Shown here one piece after another: positions 56,593-64,000 of a stretch of 64,000 nucleotides of DNA (positions are counted from its first letter, which is position 1; every line of letters starts with the position of its first letter). Source of the stretch: Archilochus colubris (lineage: Eukaryota; Chordata; Aves; Apodiformes; Trochilidae). A program made the translations under genes and the position numbers. Location of the stretch: assembly GCA_023079485.1 (NCBI GenBank), contig CM041092.1:10925127-10989126 (forward strand). The letters run 5' to 3'. Under the pieces are notes generated by a model, which did not search any database, was not told the DNA's origin, and worked only from the letters and a program-made list of their open reading frames with translations.

Positions 56593-57174
56593 CTTCAAGA
56601 CAAAATTGGTGCTCCTGCAGTGCCATAGAAAGAAAGCAGAAATCAGCTGGTATGGTTCTACATGAATGTAGAAAGATCTGACACAGCAACTTTCTCTTGT
56701 TTATATGGTCTGAGACACATTACCATAATACATATTTTAAGTGTTCTCTAAGGTGGCTTTGTATGCTATAGAAAAGATCTGGTCAAACTCTGTTGATTTT
56801 ATTGGTATTAGTTCACTTGGAAACTAATAACTGTTTACAGGAACTTCATTTGGAGACCGTATTTTGCAAATATTGAGAGTAGCAAGCAAATGGCTTAGTG
56901 AGATATCTTAATGCATTAAACAAGGAATTAAATTTTCCAATGGCATAAGCAAGAGGAAAGCCATTTCTCTCTGTGCAGATCTATTATTCTGGTGGTGGCA
57001 ATTACAGTAATTCTCCTGAAATCAAGTTAAAATTATACGCCTGCTTCATTATGAGAAGAAACCACTGATTTTAAAAATCAGGGGAGATTCAGTGGAAAGT
57101 TAAAAAGACTTAGATATGCAGACCTGCCTTGCCACTCTCCTTGCTCCAGCATCTCAGGAGTAGGTTTTGTGTAG

Positions 57175-57305
57175 ATGCTCCCTGGACTCAGGAGGCCGGG
57201 ATTCACATTCCTGCTTTGGCATTGTTTTTCCATGTGACCTTGAGCCACTTTATATATTTGCTTTATAAACCATACTCCTGTCTCTGCAAAATATTGTATG
57301 GTTGA
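57175..57305 (+). repeat. Ancient amniote MIR/L3-like repeat remnant
   Basis: The order 'ggactcaggaggccgggatt', 'cctgctttggcattg', 'catgtgaccttgagccactt', then 'cctgtctctgcaaaat' follows the familiar amniote pattern: 'gactcaggagtcctgggttc', 'ctctgccactgac', 'tgtgaccttgggcaagtcact', 'catctgtaaaatgg'. The similarity is by memory and the family name is uncertain. Confidence 0.6.
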
Positions 57306-58114
57306 TTTTCTAGCACCAATGACAATTGCCTAATGCCAGTTTGAAGACTTCATATGCTTAGGGAACTAAAGATGCAATGGTCCATTTTATTTTATAAGGA
57401 AAGAAATTTGAGACAAAGCCAGCTGAGTAACTGATCACAGAGTTAAATGATAGGCTGTCAAAGATTAGACTGAAGGTGTTGTGATATATAGTATCTTGCC
57501 CAGAATAATAATGAAAAAAGTGTTGTAAATCTTTCTGATATTACAGTATATAATCTCAAAGCCATAAAGTAGATTTAACACTGCTTGCTGTCTATGAAAT
57601 AATGGACATATGCCAAATATTTGGAATATGAGTTATGTTAGGGACTGAAGAGATGCATAGAATAGAATATTCTCTGTTCAAGGATGATCTTTATATGGAA
57701 ATACTAATTTAGTGAGCTTGCCTGTACTGCCTTCTAAGAAGGAATGTTTTTACTGCTCATATTGACTCCTGAATTTCATTATATTTACATCGTTTCTCTA
57801 TGGCAGCTGAAGTTTTCTGAGTCACCAAAGGAAACCAAAGACACAGGTCAGCTGAAGTGCCATTGATCAAGTGCAATGTGATGGCAGATCACATCTTAAA
57901 AAGGAAACAAACCCCTTAAAGTTAAATTATAGCCATTGTAAAGCTGGGAGAACTTTACTCGTGAGCTGAGAATATCTATTCATTACTGGTTCTTATCAGG
58001 TAGGGAATAATAATATAGTGTACAATAACCAGATAATGACACCAATTTCCTGCAGGATTTTTTTCTTTTAAATTAATTCTGAAATTATAGCCACTTTCCA
58101 TTCTCAATGAAAAC

Positions 58115-58171
58115 GTAATTTGTTTTATTATTAAAATTATTATTAACTTTTTTTATTAATTAATAACAAGT
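58115..58171. repeat. AT-rich stretch
   Basis: About 55 bp of nearly pure A/T containing repeated TTATTA, TTATTAATTAATAA and a run of T. No gene or element recognised. Confidence 0.8.
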
Positions 58172-60794
58172 TGATCCCCCAGTTACTCAGCTGTTTCCTT
58201 TGGACAAGCATTTTATCTTTCAGAATAACTAGCAAAACATTGTCTTAATTTTGAAGTTCTTCTCTGCTGATATTGCACTGGCATTTCTCAGAAAAGTGAC
58301 CATTAGGAAGTGTGCATAGCTAAGGTTCTCTATATGCTTTGAATTAATTTCTCTTTACAATTTCATCAGTGTCATTTTAAAGCTTCTTGATTACATTTAA
58401 AAATACAGACTTGAGGAGGCAGCTGGTCAGCCAATGTTAGCTGTTCCAAACAGGGCACTAAGACTCATGTTCCCATTCTCCAGCAAATGTCCACTTATTA
58501 TTAATGATCTAAAAGTATTAATGATCTACTAGGCTCTAAAACACAAATGGTAATTGTGTGTACAGAACATCACATCATTTGTGTATTCTCAGTTTATCCA
58601 AGGAACAGTCTGCATATTTTAGTACCTAGCCTCCTTGGGAAAACAAGGTTACTATAAGAAACACATAATTGCTCTTCGATGTTTTAAATTAAGGCACTTA
58701 CATTCTAATTTAATGTTTTTTTATTACGAAGTGACTTTCCAGAAGGAGAAGTCTGAGTTAAAGGTATTGGAGAGTAAGTAACTCACAAAAGGAGAGGGTG
58801 CTGGAAGAGAGAGTGAGGAAGGTTGAAATAAACACTGCATGCAGAATAACTCCAGCCTTTTGGGTAGGGAGTACAAAACACTGCTGTTTGAATTAATATC
58901 CACAATATCAGGGAAGAAGAGACTGAGTGCAAGCTGCACAGCTATGAAGAGCTCATTCTTTCATCATCAAAGAAAATGACCTGAGCAGCATAAAACACAC
59001 AGCGTCCCAAACTTGTTTAGATGCAACTTATTTGATCTCTTTGCCATATTCTTGACCTGAGAAATATGTCTACGTTACACTGTTACCTGTGCCAAAATGT
59101 TTTGCGCTGTTGCTTTCTCTGACAACTGATTGATTGCTGGCACACAGCCTCTGTGCAACAGGTTGTGGTTTAATTTACCCTTAAGTTTTTGGTCATTTCT
59201 CTTACCTATTGTGCTGCTTCTATGGCTTCAGTCACTTTTGTGATCCATTCTCTTGAAAGAGAGCAGAGAAGAATACTACCAGACTCCTACAGCTGTGGTG
59301 GTAATGGATAGTCCCTTCTTGCAGAGTTTTCTTAGCTATGTCTTCCTTCTTGTTGGTCTTTGGCAGACTTTTAACATCAGAGATTGCTCTAATGTCAGGA
59401 AACAGACTGCAAGAATGCTCACAGTTAAAAGTGTGCCTGGAGTTTGAAAACCAGAAAATTACATGGCTTTTCCTTTTTGTTTTATATGTTCTGGGTTTCA
59501 GGCTGCCTTGTGGGACAAATGAATCTGAGATTTATTTGGTGTGTCTGGATTCAGCTCCAGTTTGGGTAGACCTACCAGCACTTTTGCACTGGTCAGGCAA
59601 ACCCGGGTGAGTCTGAACTTGCTTGGAGTCAAAGGAAAGAGATACAGTCAGAGTCAGTAGTAAACATGGTTCTTTTGTTCCTTTCTGCAAAAGGACTTGT
59701 GTAGCCTTCAACTCTGGCTTCCTAAACTTCCTTGAGATTGGAATGAATTTGGCATCTTTTTCACTTACATGGTGTTTCCTCTGATCAGCATGACTGGAAA
59801 AATTTTCACATTCCCATCAGTTGCTTCTTAGATACATGGAAAAGGTCCAAAGTCACTCCTTCTTAATAACACAAAATGATTTAGGCCACTTGGATTTCTT
59901 TTTGACATTCAACAGACAGCGGCATCTAATTTGGCTTCTGATGATGGATAAATAAAATTTGTTTATCTCAAAGACATCTGTAATGTGCTCTACCTATAGT
60001 TCAGCTGGTAGCCACTGCATATATATTTTTGTTTGCTTTGCCTTCCCCAGATAGGTTTTCTTCTCCAAAGGATATTTATTACTCCTATTTCCAGTTAAGA
60101 ATCAATCTGGTTAAATATAGCTTTCTGAATAGGAAAATCTTTTAACTCAAGATGTTTTGAGGGAGGGGGCAGCAAGTTTTTAATGTTTAAAATAAAGAAT
60201 GAGTACTGATGCTGCTCAGCTGTAACTAAATACCAATTACTGGGTTAGCTATTTGTACTTGTAAACTGCAAACTTAGGAATGTCATGGAAAAACTTTTCC
60301 CTATGCAACTGATGCGGTCTTCCCCTTTTGGTTGGTGATCTCGGGATCTTAATTTCTTCTCATTTCCTTCATTGTCAGTGAAATACAGACCACAGCCACC
60401 AAGGTGAGGAGCACTCACCATGATGGAAAGGATGATGCCATTTTTTTGATCAGCTCTTTAGTATCAGCAAGGTCAGACACTCTCCGTGGGGCATTCCCAG
60501 GAGCACATGGCTAATCCAGACAGACCTTTGACCACAAATGCTGAGAGCTTGTGCTGGGGATGGTCATCTCCCAGCTGAGTCCCCTGGGCAATTCTAACCT
60601 CTGGTAACACACATTTGAGAGCAAACATGGGAAAATCAAGTAAAGGAAGGGTTCTGCAATTAATATCTTTGCAATGAGCCTTGCTGTCATCATGCAGTGG
60701 CTCTGCAGATGGCAGTCTGCACGTTGCCACCAATGTCTCCCTGAGCCATCTGGTCTCCTGCTTCTTTGTCACTTTTCACTCTGTCACCAGTTTC

Positions 60795-60850
60795 AGTTGA
60801 TATGGACTTATGGACTCAACTTATGGACTCAGTTGATATGGACTCAACTT
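60795..60850. repeat. Nested imperfect tandem repeat (TATGGACTCAACT type)
   Basis: AGTTGATATGGACT at about 60795-60808 recurs at about 60831-60844, and TTATGGACTCA occurs twice in between, giving a compound repeat of about 56 bp. The single-step alternatives of each unit suggest slippage. Confidence 0.85.
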
Positions 60851-61959
60851 CTCAAATACAGGACATAGGTTTGGTTTACATTTTTGGCTGCTTTTTAGAG
60901 GGAGAGGAGGATTTCTGCCTTTTGCCATAAAGAAAAAGGAGAAAAGGCTCAGTTTTCTGGACTTTTGATTTCCTAGGGGATTTGTGTGCATTTCCTTTTG
61001 TGTTATCCTCTCTAAAGTATTGCTGTCTTACCACAACATGTGTGTCCATGTGTGCCTTCTCACCCTCTCAAGCAAGTGGGAGCTATCATGACTGACCTTG
61101 AGATGGAACACTGTCCCTCTTCCCAAGGGGGAGCTGTGCCAGCCGATGTGTGACAGCAGTGCTGGACTCATTTGAAACAAAAGGTGGTTTCCAAAAGTAA
61201 ATGGATCTTCTCTGAAATGACCATATAAGTTTAGGAAAGAGAGGGTATCTTGTTACTGTTGATTTTTTTTCCATGACTATAGGAAAAGGAAATATTTTAA
61301 CCTCTGTTCTGTCTGATGTCCTGCTGTTCTGGAGAACATTTTTTGTATTGCTAAGGCTAAGACCTTAGCCTGTCTCATAGACATCCCTAGAGAGAAAGGC
61401 TGGCGTGCTCTTGAGACCTGATTTAGCCTGGAAGTAGCTTGCAGCCTCTGCTGGAGCAGTCACTGGGCTGTCACTTGGCACAATGATCTGTGAGGGCCAC
61501 TTCACCCTCCTCCCTAGACGTGCTTTCCTGCCCTTCCTTATGTTTGTGCTGCTTTACCTGGATTTTACACCAGCTGACCACAGTCACTGTGTCACTGCTG
61601 TGAACTTGTCCTCAGCTTGTTTTGGTTTGTCCTTTTGTTATTTCTACTGTTAGATTCAAATGGGAAAGAGCATTATGAGATGTTCTCAGTGTTTCTGGAA
61701 GCTGAAATCCTTTTTGTACATAGGGTGGGCAGAAGAGAGAACACACAGAAGGCCCCCTTGTCATGACATCCTCAAGGGGCTATAGCTAGGAGAGACCAGG
61801 TGTATCTTGATGCCATATCTATTCCAGGAACTTCTAGATGAACTTAATTCTCTATATATGCCACTTGAGCTGGAAGATAACTTCTGGGCTTCCAATGATG
61901 GTAGGGAACTGGCTTTTAAAAAGATGTCCAAGTGCAAAAATTGACTCATTTACTGCTCA

Positions 61960-62100
61960 AGAGATGCTCCCACCTTGGATATTCTCAAGAGACGTATGAA
62001 CGTGGCCTTGGATAACCAACTCTAGGTGGCCTTGCTTGATCAGAAGGACTGAACAAGGTGACCTCCAGACATACCTTCCAACTTGAAGCATTCTGTGAAA
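61960..62100 (+). mobile_element. CR1-type LINE 3' tail fragment
   Basis: The segment 'caccttggatattctcaaga ... ctaggtggccttgcttgat ... aaggtgacctccagac ... ccttccaacttgaagcattctgtga' follows the order of the CR1 3' end found in several avian subfamilies. In those copies the tail reads roughly 'ccttggagatattcaaaa', 'ctaggtggccctgcttgag', 'ggtgacctccagaggtccc', 'ccttccaacc', 'cattctgtga'. More diverged than the copy in intron 1 and apparently a different subfamily. The 5' limit is approximate. Confidence 0.82.
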
Positions 62101-64000
62101 GCTTAGTTTGGTGTTAAGGGTTAGACCAAATCCATCAACTGAGTTTTGTCATCTTCATGCCAGCCCATCCTTCTTCTTCCTTATTTCTAGCATGACTTAC
62201 TGGCATGCAACCCCAGTAGCAGTGGATGGCATTGCTAAATAACTGTGCCTGACACACTGTACTCACCAGCTCGTGTAATGGATTCACTGGCAAGGGCAGA
62301 CTTTTTCTACAGCAAATGGCTTTCTTTTGTGACACCTTTGCTTGTGAATAGAAATTAATGAGCTTGTATTTAGTAAACAATTATTATTTTATCACAACAC
62401 ATTAACTTTTTTTGCCTCTTGTAGGTAGCATTCCTTGCACTAAAATACCATGGCTTTGGTTCACATGCAGTCAGATGCACTTTGCTGTTTTCAGAAGCTG
62501 TTAAAGCTCACCAAGTCTGGGGTTTTGTTCTGTTTCCCATGCAGTGCCTGTGGTGTTCAGTTTCCAGTAACACATGGTGTTTATATTCCTGACTGGCATT
62601 ACCGTTGTGATGGTGATAGGGTTTGTGTTTCTTGCCTTGCTTGATTTATGTTGTGGCTGGCGTGCATGGCACGCACATCTTGAAATAGAACATGACTGGT
62701 TTTTTTGTTTTTACATTAGAAGTACTGATGATTTAATTTAGTGTTTTGAATAATCTTGTATTTGCAGGGAAACCTGGCTGTGTCATGTCCCTCCTTTGAT
62801 AACTCTATTAGCTACAGACATTTAAGGCTGCACTTCAAAATAATTTTCTGTAGGTGTGTGTGTGTTTTTCAAATGTCTCATGTGTGTTTCCTGCTTTCTA
62901 CCTTGTCCTTAGCTCTTCCCACTCCTTACGTCATTCTTTGCTTTCTGCCAAGATCTCTCCCCTCTCTTGATAAGAACCTTCTCCTTTGCTATCTGAAAGA
63001 TCCCGTGATGCTTCTGGCTCAGGATATGTTAGCAGTGCAGTCACAGCAAGGACCACCTGAATTACAGGAGCTAAGATGCTAAGAGCTTGAATGGCCCTCT
63101 GTGGAAAGACCCAAGGTGCAAAAGGATGGACCTGAGCACAGCAGGTGAAAGCTGCCCAGTTTGGGCACATTTACAATGCTGATCTCTGGGGTGTTTCACT
63201 GAGGGTTCTGCTGGTACCTGAGCTGCCTGTCCATGTGTATCTTACCTGTTCTGTGCATTCATTACAGACCAAAAAATGGGAAATCAGAGGTCAGTACTTC
63301 AGGAATTTTCTCCTCTTGGCTCTGCATCTTAGCTTCTCCTTCCTCTCACTCTGGCTTTGTAACTATGTAAAGCACTGGGCAAAAAGCATCTACATATCCT
63401 GCTCATGGAGCTCAGGCAGTCCACAGTGATAGTGGTGGTTTTGATAAGGGCTAAGCTCAGGCAGAGACTGGCATCCTGGTGGCAGCAGCAGCTAGAGCTG
63501 TGTGCCCAATCTTCCCTGTGCTGCCCATCAGCTCTGGGCTCTTGGAATCAGCAAGAGCCAGCAGCACAGGGATGCTCCAGTCCATACATCCACCTTTCCT
63601 GTTCCCCTCCCTGGGGCTTGGGCAAGAGCAGGCAGGTATTAGACTAGTCTCTCAGCAGGAGGAGGATGGCAGGATCTGGAAGGTACCCAAGCCACATAGG
63701 GGAAAAGGCACACAACTGAGCTTGCCATGTACAGCTGTGAAGTCTTCAACCAGTCCTTGCTGGAAATAGGAACTGAAATAGGAGAATAGGAAAGCATTCA
63801 CCTTTACCCTATAACACAATTTGTGGTACTTTTCAAACAAAATTAAACAGAAATAATTTTTTTAAAAACTTATAAAATTAATGATAACTCCTCTTTTCTT
63901 GTCTCTCTTTCCCAGAAATAAACCTCTTTTTTTGTCTTTTTTTGAGGTCAGACCCTGGTTACTGCTGGACAAAACACAATCAGATGGTAAATTTGAAGGC
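62101..64000. other. Intron 3 stretch to window end
   Basis: No exon found. Open frames at 62756-63082 and 63479-63769 are in different frames from each other, overlap minus-strand frames and match no cyclase segment. The stretch 63840-63885 is A/T-rich. Confidence 0.6.

Larger units (their letters stand above)
57306..61959. other. Intron 3 stretch without genes
   Basis: AT-rich block and compound tandem repeat as listed; nothing else recognised. Confidence 0.6.

Noticed and set aside
56348..56689. Pro/Lys/Asn-rich minus-strand frame and its Phe/Gly-rich plus-strand counterpart
   Set aside because: Both are translations of the T/G-rich low-complexity tract.

Overview
This is an intron-dominated piece of a vertebrate nuclear genome, almost certainly a bird. 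The organism call rests on a clear 3' fragment of a CR1 LINE (35660-36470), with its usual tail of the 'ccaacccataccattct...gattct' type, on a second CR1 tail (61960-62100), on generally low repeat density, and on T/G-rich low-complexity tracts common in avian introns. Nothing bacterial, plasmid-borne or viral is recognisable.

The only protein-coding content I can support is two internal exons of one gene on the + strand. The first (39399-39548, 150 nt) encodes the last membrane helix and following cytosolic linker of a membrane adenylyl cyclase. The second (44436-44557, 122 nt) encodes the start of its C1a catalytic domain. The peptide matches adenylyl cyclase 5 (ADCY5) as I remember it, and differs from ADCY6 at diagnostic residues. 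Both exons have AG acceptors and identical CAG|GTAAGA donors, and their reading frames join. By analogy with mammalian ADCY5 they are exons 2 and 3.

Layout: 1-39398 is the 3' part of a long intron 1 (exon 1 and the promoter lie before the window, and no GC-rich start region is seen); 39399-39548 exon 2; 39549-44435 complete intron 2 (4,887 bp); 44436-44557 exon 3; 44558-64000 the first 19.4 kb or more of intron 3. Exon 4, which should carry the first metal-binding Asp of the C1a site, was not found.

Within the introns I see a near-perfect recent tandem duplication of 187 bp (18771-19144, one mismatch), two CR1 tails, several degraded pieces resembling ancient amniote repeats, short tandem repeats, a 60-nt pure pyrimidine tract, a potential G-quadruplex, and a cluster of three overlapping inverted repeats (12131-12176). 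The many short open frames elsewhere lack splice context, homology that I recognise or codon structure, and I treat them as chance. I found no convincing new biological system. The most worthwhile follow-ups are the tandem duplication, the overlapping hairpins, the long T-run in the exon 2 acceptor, and conservation of the intron 3 sequence.
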